Positions 15,437 to 21,328 of a DNA stretch of 22,667 bases are shown here, in pieces (within the stretch, counting starts at the first letter, position 1; every line of letters begins with the position of its first letter). The stretch covers positions 1 to 22,667 of the forward strand of contig DASREE010000028.1 of assembly GCA_035652235.1 (NCBI GenBank). The letters run 5' to 3'. The DNA is from PALSA-612 sp035652235. GTDB taxonomy: Bacteria; Actinomycetota; Thermoleophilia; Gaiellales; Gaiellaceae. Below the pieces are notes generated by a model. The model saw only the letters and a program-made list of their open reading frames with translations, was not told the origin of the DNA and made no database searches. Both the position numbers and the translations under genes were made by a program.

Positions 15437-15862
15437 ATGAACCGGGCGATGGCCGCCGTGCACGCCGAGCGTCTGCGCACGATCCCGCTGTTCGCCGGGC
15501 TCGAGGAGCATGCGCTCGACTCGGTCGCGTCGATCGCCAGCGAGCTCGAGGTGCCCGCCGGGCAGGTGCTGATCCGCGCGTACGACCCGGGGCTCGGCAT
15601 GTTCGTGGTCGAGGAGGGGAGGGTCGTCGTCGAAGCGCACGACCGGGAGATCGAGCTCGGGCCGGGCGAGTTCTTCGGCGAGCTGGCCCTGCTCGTACCG
15701 GAGGGGATCCGCGTCGCGCGCGTCCGCGCCGAGACCGACGTTCGTTGTCTCGCCATCCGCCGCGACGACTTCGAGCGGCTGCTCGAGAGCGAGCCGCGGA
15801 TCGCGGTCGCGATGCTGCCCGTGCTCGCCCGGCGGCTGGCGGACGAGATGCGCGCCCGCTGA
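15437..15862 (+). CDS. Stand-alone cyclic-nucleotide-binding domain protein
   Basis: This 141-residue protein is a single CRP-type cNMP-binding domain. It begins LRTIPLFAGLEEHALDSVASIASELEVPAGQVLIRAYD. The phosphate-binding cassette follows as PGEFFGELALLVPEGIRVARVRAETDVRCLAI, with the conserved Gly-Glu-Leu and an Arg. A C-terminal helix follows (FERLLESEPRIAVAMLPVLARRLADEMRAR). There is no helix-turn-helix, so it is not a complete CRP-type regulator. ATG 15437 and ATG 15449 are both possible starts and neither has a good Shine-Dalgarno. It may regulate a partner by protein contact in response to a cyclic nucleotide; the ligand and partner are unknown. Confidence 0.82.
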   Translation: MNRAMAAVHAERLRTIPLFAGLEEHALDSVASIASELEVPAGQVLIRAYDPGLGMFVVEEGRVVVEAHDREIELGPGEFFGELALLVPEGIRVARVRAETDVRCLAIRRDDFERLLESEPRIAVAMLPVLARRLADEMRAR

Positions 15863-15875
15863 GCTGCGGCGCGGT

Positions 15876-15892
15876 GCGGGCGCCGTGCCCGC
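15876..15892 (+). terminator. Short GC hairpin after the cNMP-domain gene
   Basis: GCGGGC and GCCCGC pair around a 5-nt loop, 14 bp after the stop at 15862. It has no T tract. Confidence 0.4.
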
Positions 15893-15900
15893 GACCTCCC

Positions 15901-15906
15901 TAGACT
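15901..15906 (+). promoter_or_regulatory. -10 box TAGACT of leaderless smpB promoter
   Basis: TAGACT fits TANNNT and ends 7 nt before ATG 15914, putting the start site at or beside the ATG. No Shine-Dalgarno and no clear -35 are visible. Confidence 0.5.
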
Positions 15907-15913
15907 TGAGTGC

Positions 15914-16405
15914 ATGGCCAGGGCTCGATCGTCCGGCGAGAAGCTCGTCGCGGAAAACCGCCGTGCGCGCCACGAGTACGAGCTGCTCGAGCGCTTCGAA
16001 GCGGGCATCGTCCTGCAGGGAACCGAGGTGAAGGCGCTCCGCGAAGGGCGCGCCACGCTCGCGCGCGCGTTCGCGGACGTGCGCGGCAACGAGGTCTGGC
16101 TCGTCGGCGCGAACATCGCCGCCTACGAGAAGGGGAGCTACGCGAACCACGACCCCGATCGCGACCGTAAGCTGCTCCTGCACCGGCGCGAGATCGACCG
16201 CCTGCGCGGCCGCGTGCAGGAGAAGGGGCTGACGCTCGTCCCCACCCGCCTCTACTTCAAGGACGGCCGTGCGAAGGTGGAGATCGCGCTCGCGCGCGGC
16301 AAGGAGCTCCGCGACAAGCGCCGCGACATCGCCCGCCGCGAGGCCGACCGCCAGATCGAGCGGGCGCTGAAGAGCCGCTCGCGGGAGCCGGAGCGGACGG
16401 GGTAG
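15914..16405 (+). CDS. smpB: SmpB, tmRNA-binding protein
   Basis: This 163-residue protein binds the tRNA-like domain of tmRNA and is needed to rescue stalled ribosomes by trans-translation. The family signatures are continuous: ENRRARHEYELLERFEAGIVLQGTEVKALREGRATLARAFADV, then EVWLVGANIAAYEKGSYANHDPDRDRKLLLHRREIDRL, then GLTLVPTRLYFKDGRAKVEIALARGKELRDKR. The C-terminal tail is basic, as expected for the segment that enters the decoding centre. Length is normal. Its RNA partner ssrA begins about 1.4 kb downstream. The gene follows a leaderless-type promoter, and the cupin gene starts 9 bp after its stop. Confidence 0.97.
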   Translation: MARARSSGEKLVAENRRARHEYELLERFEAGIVLQGTEVKALREGRATLARAFADVRGNEVWLVGANIAAYEKGSYANHDPDRDRKLLLHRREIDRLRGRVQEKGLTLVPTRLYFKDGRAKVEIALARGKELRDKRRDIARREADRQIERALKSRSREPERTG

Positions 16406-16408
16406 GCT
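16403..16408 (+). promoter_or_regulatory. -10 box TAGGCT before the cupin start
   Basis: TAGGCT ends 6 nt before ATG 16415 and overlaps the end of smpB. It would give a leaderless cupin/GNAT transcript in addition to readthrough from smpB. Confidence 0.4.
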
Positions 16409-16414
16409 CCCGAT

Positions 16415-16828
16415 ATGCCTCATCGGGTCAGCTCGCTCGACGAGCTCGGCACGGGCGTCTTCCGCAAGCTCCGGCACGCGCTCGGCGTGACCGCGTTCGG
16501 CGTGAACGGCATCGTGCTCCCGCCGGGCACGGAGTGGTTCACCCACTACCACGAGCGCCAGGACGAGCTGTACTTCGTCCACGCCGGCCGGGCGGGGTTC
16601 GAGGTGGACGGCGAGGTGTTCGAGGTCGGCCCCGGCGGGGCCGTGCACGTCGAGTCGAGGACGCCGCGGCGCTTCTGGAACGCCGGCGAGGGCGACCTCG
16701 TCCTGCTCGCGATCGGCGGCAAAGACGGCTACGTGGAGCGCGACGGGCGCATCGACGATCCCGGCGAGCTCGAGCGCCGGCGCCGGTTCGCCGAGGGCGA
16801 CCTGGACGCCATCCGCCGCCGCTCGTGA
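16415..16828 (+). CDS. Cupin-domain protein
   Basis: This 137-residue protein is a single small beta-barrel cupin. Motif 1 is intact: PPGTEWFTHYHERQDELYFVHAG holds the His-x-His and Glu metal ligands. In motif 2 (GPGGAVHVESRTPRRFWNAG) the usual His is replaced by Arg (TPRRFWN instead of the common TPHRFWN), so metal binding may be altered or lost. The substrate is unknown. Its stop overlaps the GTG of the GNAT gene, so the two are probably translated together. Confidence 0.85.
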   Translation: MPHRVSSLDELGTGVFRKLRHALGVTAFGVNGIVLPPGTEWFTHYHERQDELYFVHAGRAGFEVDGEVFEVGPGGAVHVESRTPRRFWNAGEGDLVLLAIGGKDGYVERDGRIDDPGELERRRRFAEGDLDAIRRRS

Positions 16829-17301
16829 CCCTCCGGCTGCGGCCGCTCCGCGACGACGAGTTCGACGACTGGGCCGCCGAGGGCAGGCGCTGGTACGCCC
16901 AGGACATGGTCGACCACGGCGAGATGGAGCGCGAGGCGGCGGAGCGGAAGGCGGAGCACGACGCGGCGTCCACGCTGCCGCAGCGCCTCGCGACGCCCGG
17001 CATGCACGTGCTCGCGCTCGAGTCCGTCGAGACCGGAGAGCGCGTCGGGAGCGTCTGGTTCGCGGAGCGGGAGGCGCCGTTCGAGGGACGCGAGGCCTTC
17101 CTCTACTCCGTCTGGGTCGACGAGCGCCACCGCGGCCGCGGCTTCGGACGTCAGGCGATGCTCCTGCTCGAGCAGGAGGTGCGCGCCCTGGGCCTCGATC
17201 GGATCCGGCTGAACGTCTTCGGCGGAAACGAGGCCGCGCGCTCGCTGTACCGGTCGCTCGGCTACGTAGAGAGCGCCGTCCTCATGGTGAAACGCCTGTA
17301 G
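16825..17301 (+). CDS. GNAT-family N-acetyltransferase
   Basis: This 158-residue protein has the GNAT core: LYSVWVDERHRGRGFGRQAMLLLEQEV is the acetyl-CoA-binding motif (R-G-x-G-F-G type). The last strand/helix is LNVFGGNEAARSLYRSLGYVE, which typically packs against CoA. The N-terminal ~60 residues form the substrate side. GTG 16825 overlaps the cupin stop (GTGA). The substrate cannot be inferred; small-molecule or protein N-acetylation are both possible. Confidence 0.88.
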   Translation: MTLRLRPLRDDEFDDWAAEGRRWYAQDMVDHGEMEREAAERKAEHDAASTLPQRLATPGMHVLALESVETGERVGSVWFAEREAPFEGREAFLYSVWVDERHRGRGFGRQAMLLLEQEVRALGLDRIRLNVFGGNEAARSLYRSLGYVESAVLMVKRL

Positions 17302-17314
17302 CCCCGGGCGGCGC

Positions 17315-17779
17315 TCAGCAGCGGCCGGACTTGTTCCAGCCGACGGAGGCGATCGCCTTCAGCTTGGTGACGGGCTCGGTCGTCGTCGTCACGAAGTCGT
17401 ACCGCCCAGGCTTCCAGGCGCCGCTCGGGCACGCGAGCGCCACCTGACGCGCGCTGAGCGTGAAGCCGACGTTCGGCCCGCCCTCGGCGCAGTTCGCGTC
17501 CGCGAAACGGTTGGTGAGCGTCAGCCGGTGCGTCCTGCCCGCCCGGTCGACGTAGTCGACGAGCGCCTTCACGGTCAGCCGCCGCGTCGCCGAGCACGCG
17601 CGCTTCGTGTCCGTCCAGACGCCGCGCATGTCCACCGACGCCGGCGAGACGAGGACGCCGCTCGTCACCGTCAGGCTGCCGAGCGTGGCTGCGGCGAAGA
17701 CGCTCGGCTCGCCCGCCGCCCCCGCGCGCGCCGCCGTGAGCGCGAGCGCGGCTGCGACGGCGGGGAGGATCCGCGCCAT
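17315..17779 (-). CDS. Secreted protein of unknown function with four cysteines
   Basis: This 154-residue protein begins with a signal peptide (MARILPAVAAALALTAARAGAAG). The mature part is beta-rich and contains four cysteines (in RACSATRR, DANCAEGG, LACPSGAW and the C-terminal GRC), enough for two disulfides. The fold looks like a small extracellular beta-sandwich (FTLSARQVALACPSGAWKPGRYDFVTTTT). I do not recognise the family. It ends 13 bp from the convergent GNAT gene. Its promoter overlaps that of ssrA on the opposite strand. Confidence 0.75.
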   Translation of the reverse strand: MARILPAVAAALALTAARAGAAGEPSVFAAATLGSLTVTSGVLVSPASVDMRGVWTDTKRACSATRRLTVKALVDYVDRAGRTHRLTLTNRFADANCAEGGPNVGFTLSARQVALACPSGAWKPGRYDFVTTTTEPVTKLKAIASVGWNKSGRC

Positions 17780-17786
17780 GCGGCGG

Positions 17787-17815
17787 ACGGTAGCGGCTCG
17801 CGCGGCCGGCTACAA
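17787..17815 (-). promoter_or_regulatory. Promoter of the secreted-protein gene, overlapping the ssrA promoter
   Basis: On the minus strand there is a -35 TTGTAG (17815-17810), a 17-bp spacer and a -10 TACCGT (17792-17787). The -10 ends 7 nt before ATG 17779, so the transcript would be leaderless. Confidence 0.45.
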
Positions 17816-17816
17816 T
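17811..17816 (+). promoter_or_regulatory. -10 box TACAAT of the ssrA promoter
   Basis: TACAAT differs from the TATAAT consensus by one base. A start site near 17823 would give a ~12-nt 5' leader removed by RNase P to make mature tmRNA at 17835. No clear -35 is visible at the usual distance. Confidence 0.55.
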
Positions 17817-17834
17817 GCCTGGGTACGAACATAC

Positions 17835-18196
17835 GGGGGCGATCAGGTTTCGACGTGGTCGGTTCTCCGGCTGAGCTGCAAGCCGAGGTCCCCGGTCGGC
17901 CTCGTTAATCAACCGGGAACAACGTACGTGCGGATCGTGATCTCGCACTCGCCGCCTAACTGACACTTAGGTGACGCGTCGCTCCGGGCTCGGCCCGTGG
18001 CCCGGGTAGCGGCGTCAGAGAACGGGCTGGCCCCGAAGGAGCGCCAATCGCCGGAGGGGCGAGACCGAAGGATGGCTGGCCCGGCGGTAGGTTGCCTGCG
18101 AACCGGCCGCACCGGGCGAGAGGAAAGCGCAGGCTACGCTTGTAGACGCTCGGTGCGGTGCGACCGCGGACGCGGGTTCGATTCCCGCCGCCTCCA
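17835..18196 (+). ncRNA. ssrA: tmRNA (transfer-messenger RNA)
   Basis: The 5' end GGGGGCGATCAGGTTTCGAC is the tmRNA hallmark. The 3' end carries a T-arm (stem GCGGG, loop TTCGATT, stem CCCGC) and an acceptor strand CGCCTCC (18189-18195) that pairs with 5' GGGGGCG over 7 bp with one G-U, leaving A18196 as discriminator. CCA is not encoded. The tag reading frame ends at TAA 17957-17959; the most likely peptide is GNNVRADRDLALAA (17915-17956), ending in the usual ALAA protease signal. The resume codon is inferred, not proven. The tRNA-like domain and tag act with SmpB on stalled ribosomes. The 3' end of this gene is the apparent integration site for the downstream elements. Confidence 0.95.
17915..17959 (+). 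other. tmRNA proteolysis-tag reading frame
   Basis: In-frame codons GGG AAC AAC GTA CGT GCG GAT CGT GAT CTC GCA CTC GCC GCC TAA give GNNVRADRDLALAA. The frame is fixed by the terminal ALAA-stop; the exact first codon is an inference. Confidence 0.7.
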
Positions 18197-18212
18197 TCGC
18201 TCCTGCACATCG
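18171..18212 (+). repeat. att site 1: ssrA 3' end and flanking bases
   Basis: This is the T-arm and acceptor strand of ssrA plus 16 downstream bases. Positions 18174-18212 match 20951-20989 over 39 bp without mismatch; 18171-18195 match 21740-21764 over 25 bp. It is the proximal attachment site of the integrated segments. Confidence 0.8.
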
Positions 18213-18218
18213 CAGGAT

Positions 18219-18491
18219 TCAGTCGAGCCGGGAGGACGAATCGTTCCCCCGGCTCGCGGCTCCTTCGGCCTCGCGTGCCTCGGCGAACGCGTCCATCGCG
18301 CGCTCGAGGTCGCGCTGATCCGGGTGGCCGTACATGCCCAGCGTCGTCGAGAGGTCGCTGTGACCAAGGGCCTGCGAGGCGGCCTCGACGCCGGCGCCGC
18401 GGCGCAGCTCTGTAGCGAAGGTGTGTCTCGGCCTGCGGTTCGGAGCGACGGCTTGCACTCGCCCCGCCGCGACGGCTTGAACTGGCCCCAC
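18219..18491 (-). pseudogene. Tyrosine recombinase (integrase) C-terminal remnant
   Basis: Ninety residues remain, and they match the end of phage-type tyrosine recombinases: RHTFATELRRGAGVEAASQALGHSDLSTTLGMYGHPD. The second catalytic Arg (in PRHTF), the LGH histidine and the Tyr nucleophile (in LGMYGH) are present. The preceding His of the HxLR box is Arg in RRPRH, and everything upstream, including the first catalytic Arg, is gone; a stop codon lies just upstream in frame. The short part before RPRHT repeats VQAVA twice and is not integrase-like. It starts 22 bp past ssrA and points toward it, the usual place for the gene of an ssrA-integrating element. It is very unlikely to be active. Confidence 0.75.
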
Positions 18492-18824
18492 CTGCCGTCG
18501 GGTTTTCTGGTTTTCGTTTCATAGCTCATCGTGTGCCGCGCTGCCGTTCCGGAGCGGAGCCGTAGGCGGAGCGGAGGAGCGGGAGCGCGGCGCGGTCCGG
18601 TCACGTGGCGGCCCCTCGACGGCGTTTGTTGTGGGCGAGTCCGTGCTTGAGATCCTCCGTCGCGACCTCGAGTGGCTCGCGGTCGGCGAGGAAGAGGCTC
18701 CCTGGCCGCCAGGGGAACGAGTCCCATGCCCGGCGTGGCCTCCGTGGCGGTCGCATCCGAAACGCGCATGGTGGACAAAGTCTACATACTCGACAAAGAC
18801 GACATCGGGAGGTACACTCCAGCT
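18492..18824. other. 333-bp region without a firm gene
   Basis: This stretch contains GC-rich repeats of the CGGAGCGGA type near 18550-18585. It also holds an in-frame ATG at 18768 that could extend the HTH gene by 19 residues. A plus-strand frame from GTG 18631 (ILRRDLEWLAVGEEE) has plausible codon use but no known match. I see no confident coding gene here; it may be scar tissue from the deletion that truncated the integrase. Confidence 0.4.
18774..18798 (+). repeat. Direct repeats GACAAAG upstream of the HTH gene
   Basis: GACAAAG occurs at 18774-18780 and 18792-18798, 18 bp apart, ahead of ATG 18825. Small MerR/BldC-like proteins can bind tandem direct repeats, so this is a candidate autoregulatory site. 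Confidence 0.3.
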
Positions 18825-19091
18825 ATGGCGACGACGAAGGAGCTGCTGAACGTCCGCGACACGGCTCGGGTGCTCGGGGTTCACGAGAACACGATCCGCA
18901 ACTGGGAGGAGCGCGGCATCCTACGAGCCATCCACTTGCCGGGTAGCGGTTACCGCCGCTTCGCGGCCCAGGACGTCGAGCGGCTCCGCGCGGAGATGTT
19001 CGAGCAGCTCGCGCCGGCGACAGAGGGACCGGTCGTGCATCCCGGTCGCAAGCGCAGCGGCCGGCTCGTCTTCGGCGACGCGACCGAGTAG
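18825..19091 (+). CDS. MerR/excisionase-like HTH protein
   Basis: This 88-residue protein is a single winged helix of the MerR/excisionase (BldC-like) type. The helix-turn-helix is LNVRDTARVLGVHENTIRNWEERGIL (residues 8-33), and the wing is GSGYRRFAAQDVERL (residues 40-54). There is no effector domain. ATG 18825 has a GGGAGG site 12 nt upstream; ATG 18768 would add MVDKVYILDKDDIGRYTPA. Within an integrated element the simplest role is excisionase or local transcription factor; DNA bending at the att site or control of the following genes are both possible. The next gene starts 44 bp after its stop. Confidence 0.8.
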   Translation: MATTKELLNVRDTARVLGVHENTIRNWEERGILRAIHLPGSGYRRFAAQDVERLRAEMFEQLAPATEGPVVHPGRKRSGRLVFGDATE

Positions 19092-19120
19092 CGAAGGCGA
19101 AAGCCGACCGGGCGCGCCGA

Positions 19121-19126
19121 TAGGCT
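19121..19126 (+). promoter_or_regulatory. -10 box TAGGCT before the 193-residue gene
   Basis: TAGGCT ends 9 nt before ATG 19136, so the expected start site is 2-3 nt from the ATG. No Shine-Dalgarno is visible. The same hexamer precedes the cupin start at 16403. Confidence 0.4.
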
Positions 19127-19135
19127 GGCCCGCCG

Positions 19136-19717
19136 ATGCCGCCGAGACCTGAACGACCTCCGGACGCCGACTGCTACGAACGCGAGCGCGTCGAGCTGTT
19201 CACTCAGGGCGATCTGTTCCGTGACATGCCGCTTGCGTACCCGCTGCCCGCGGACGAGCTCATCGTCGACGAGGAGAGCGGCGGCAATCGGCGCTTCCTG
19301 AGCGGCCCGCTCGAGTTTGGGCCGGCGATGCTGATCACGCCGAGCTGCTCGCTGGGTGCGCAGGGGACCACGGGCTACGGTCATCCGGTCCGGACGCTCG
19401 TGCCGGTCCTGCCGCTCGCCGAGCTCGTCGAACGCGGTGTCGTCAAGGAGACGGCGCTCGACGACCTGAGACGGTTCGACCATCTGATCAACTACATGTA
19501 CCTGCCACCGCTTGAGGTCGAAGAGCTCGAGTTCTCGATGTCGGAGAGCGTCGCGCTCCTGTACATGCCGGTCACGCTCCACCACGCCTTCCTCGAGGGT
19601 CAGCGTGTGGCGCAGCTCGCCTACCGAGGCGCCCAGCAGCTGCAGCGAAAGCTGGTGTGGTTCTTCTCGGGCTGGCTCGAGGACGACCTCGATGCTTTCG
19701 AACCGCCGATGGACTGA
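19136..19717 (+). CDS. Unknown 193-residue cytoplasmic protein
   Basis: I do not recognise this family. It has no signal peptide and no membrane helix. It begins FTQGDLFRDMPLAYPLPADELIVDEE and then has a short motif LITPSCSLG (Thr-Pro-Ser-Cys) followed by VRTLVPVLPLAELVERG. The C-terminal half is conserved-looking and aromatic: LRRFDHLINYMYLPPLE, then SESVALLYMPVTLHHAFLEGQRVAQLAYRGAQQLQRKLVWFFSG. The layout, with a PSC motif after a strand and a helical tail ending in KLVWFF, reads like a real folded enzyme or adaptor. It follows an HTH gene in an integrated element, so accessory or defence cargo is a reasonable guess, but function is unknown. Confidence 0.75.
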   Translation: MPPRPERPPDADCYERERVELFTQGDLFRDMPLAYPLPADELIVDEESGGNRRFLSGPLEFGPAMLITPSCSLGAQGTTGYGHPVRTLVPVLPLAELVERGVVKETALDDLRRFDHLINYMYLPPLEVEELEFSMSESVALLYMPVTLHHAFLEGQRVAQLAYRGAQQLQRKLVWFFSGWLEDDLDAFEPPMD

Positions 19718-19858
19718 CCAAAGCAGACCGACGGAGGTGATCAGCTGTCGACGACGGTGCGTCGGCGGGTGTGGGACCCCAGAGGTCGTCTGCGACGTAT
19801 CGGCAGTGGCGCTGACCGTAAGGTCTACCGGGCGAGTGATCACGCTTGTGGCCACCGA

Positions 19859-20902
19859 ATGCGACACTTCGGTATGGGCGTGACCGTCCGCTGGCTCGTC
19901 TCGGCCGCGGTGATCGCGGTGGCGACCGGTTCGGCCACGGCGGCCGAACCCGCGCCTCTTCACGGTGCACCGCTTACAGGCAAGACCGGCCTTCGGCTGC
20001 TCGTCGCGAACGTCCCGCCGCTCCTTGTCGACGTCGACAGTGGCCGCGTCACACGGATCACGGGCCTACCGCTGCGGGGCAGGCCTGTCCTTTCGGTCCT
20101 GGCGGTGGGTAAGGATGCCGTCGTCTGGCTCGACCGGCCGTCGAGAGGCGTTCCTCGTGCCCAGATCTACGTTGTTCGTCATCACACGACGAAGGCGACT
20201 CACCTTGCAACGGCGTGGGGCGTCGCGCCGTCGAGCGACGGTCAGGCCGTCTGGTTGAAGAGCTTCGCGGACGCGAGTCACTGCACCCTGCGCGAGCTCT
20301 GGCTCGACGGCCACACACGTCGGCGCCTGCAGTCAGTGCCATGCTCGACGCGGTTGGTGGACAGCGGATCCGGAGGGCTGCTTGTTCGAGGCGGCTCCGT
20401 CGTTGACCCCGTCAGTGGTCGAACGGTACTGCGAACCGGCGGAATCCGGGCGATGGCAGGTCGCTTCGCCCTTACGGGCGGCATGAAGAGCGGGCTGGCA
20501 CTTTCGGACCTTCGCACCGGCAGGCGCTGGCGCTTGGGTCGGCCGAGCCGCGTCGGCGGTGGCGTCGACCAGGCGGCGGTCGCAGCCGACGGGAAGCTCA
20601 TCGCTCTCTCCTTCTCCGATCCCACCTGGCAGGGCGGCGGCACCCAGGTCACCGACGTCTGGCTGCTGAACCCTTTGACTCGCCGCTTCCAACATCTCCC
20701 GGATATGCCCGCGGCTGTCTCGCTGAAGTTCACGAGCTTCGCCTGGGCTAGCGGCAAGGAGCTCGTCATGCTGGCCGAAACCGCACAGCACGACGTCGTG
20801 GCAACGTGGCGCCCCGGCCAGAGACAACTCCAACTACGACGGGTACGACTTCCGGAACGCAACAGCGGTAGCGACTCGTTTGTCGTCTGGTCAGCGCGCT
20901 GA
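19859..20902 (+). CDS. Secreted beta-propeller-like protein
   Basis: This 347-residue protein has a signal peptide (VRWLVSAAVIAVATGSATAA, cleavage near ATA-AEP). The mature part is built of repeated four-strand-like units with dipeptides typical of propeller proteins: LLVDVDSGRVTRITGLP, VVDPVSGRTVLRTGG, LSDLRTGRRWRLG and VWLLNPLTRRFQHLPDMP. The units resemble TolB/WD40-like blades, but no exact family is evident. ATG 19859 and ATG 19874 are possible starts; the frame is open further upstream but that part is not signal-like. It is the last gene before att site 2. Function is unknown; an extracellular binding role is likely. Confidence 0.65.
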   Translation: MRHFGMGVTVRWLVSAAVIAVATGSATAAEPAPLHGAPLTGKTGLRLLVANVPPLLVDVDSGRVTRITGLPLRGRPVLSVLAVGKDAVVWLDRPSRGVPRAQIYVVRHHTTKATHLATAWGVAPSSDGQAVWLKSFADASHCTLRELWLDGHTRRRLQSVPCSTRLVDSGSGGLLVRGGSVVDPVSGRTVLRTGGIRAMAGRFALTGGMKSGLALSDLRTGRRWRLGRPSRVGGGVDQAAVAADGKLIALSFSDPTWQGGGTQVTDVWLLNPLTRRFQHLPDMPAAVSLKFTSFAWASGKELVMLAETAQHDVVATWRPGQRQLQLRRVRLPERNSGSDSFVVWSAR

Positions 20903-20950
20903 GGACGGCGCAGCGCTATCCGTTCTGCCAGCTCGAGGGGAACCTTGCGA

Positions 20951-20989
20951 GGGTTCGATTCCCGCCGCCTCCATCGCTCCTGCACATCG
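20951..20989 (+). repeat. att site 2: 39-bp perfect copy of the ssrA 3' end
   Basis: This is identical to 18174-18212 over 39 bp, covering the ssrA T-arm, the acceptor strand and 16 bases beyond the acceptor. It lies 48 bp after the secreted-protein gene. No tRNA or tmRNA body precedes it. Confidence 0.85.
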
Positions 20990-21073
20990 TCGGATCCGCG
21001 ACGGGATCATGAATCCCCGAACCGTCGCTCGCGGTGACGCCGGTGTTGCCGAGTCCACGCGCGCTCTATACCC

Positions 21074-21095
21074 TTACTTGTCATGAAGAAAGTAA
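21074..21095. promoter_or_regulatory. Operator-like inverted repeat over the antitoxin start
   Basis: TTACTT (21074-21079) and AAGTAA (21090-21095) are perfect complements separated by 10 bp and flank the ATG at 21083. An AT-rich TATACC at 21067 could be the -10. VapBC complexes autoregulate by binding palindromes at their promoter. Confidence 0.35.
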
Positions 21096-21328
21096 AGAAA
21101 AGGCGTCGGGGCTTCACCCGGATCAGTGCCAAGCATCAGGCGACGATTCCGGTGCAGGCGCTCAAGGAGGCAGGGCTCAAGCCTGGCGACGAAGTTCGCG
21201 TCGTCGCGGCGGGCAGAGGGCGTCTCGTCCTCGAGCGCGACCTCAACGTCGTCGAGCGACATGCGGGCAGGCTCCGCGGCGTCTACGAACGCGGAGAACT
21301 CGACCGGCTGCGCGACGAGTGGCGCTGA
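21083..21328 (+). CDS. AbrB/SpoVT-type antitoxin (VapB-like)
   Basis: This 81-residue protein has the swapped-hairpin AbrB fold: RISAKHQATIPVQALKEAGLKPGDEVRVVAAGRGRLVLERD (residues 13-53) is the DNA-binding domain. The C-terminal tail (VVERHAGRLRGVYERGELDRLRDEW) is the usual toxin-binding helix. The N-terminus is very basic (KKVKKRRRG). It overlaps the PIN-domain gene by 10 nt, the standard antitoxin-first order. It should neutralise the toxin and repress the operon. Confidence 0.88.
   Translation: MKKVKKRRRGFTRISAKHQATIPVQALKEAGLKPGDEVRVVAAGRGRLVLERDLNVVERHAGRLRGVYERGELDRLRDEWR

Larger units (their letters stand above)
18197..20950. mobile_element. Integrated segment 1, degenerate ssrA-targeting element
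   Basis: This stretch of about 2.7 kb is bounded by att sites 1 and 2. It holds an integrase remnant next to ssrA, an excisionase-like HTH gene, an unknown gene and a secreted-protein gene. It lacks replication or conjugation genes, so it is a decayed or satellite-type element. The boundaries are those of the repeats. Confidence 0.65.

Noticed and set aside
18134..18778. Minus-strand frame containing QERWRRRESNPRPRS
   Set aside because: The peptide RRRESNPR is the reverse-strand translation of a T-arm and acceptor end, a well-known annotation artefact next to tRNA-like genes. Here it is antisense to ssrA and its flank.
20278..20985. Minus-strand frame beginning MQERWRRRESNPRKV
   Set aside because: This is the same artefact, created by att site 2, and it runs antisense through the secreted-protein gene.
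21034..21318. Longer N-terminus for the PIN-domain toxin
   Set aside because: This stretch is the shadow of the antitoxin gene in another frame; GTG 21319 gives a toxin of normal length with the usual short overlap.
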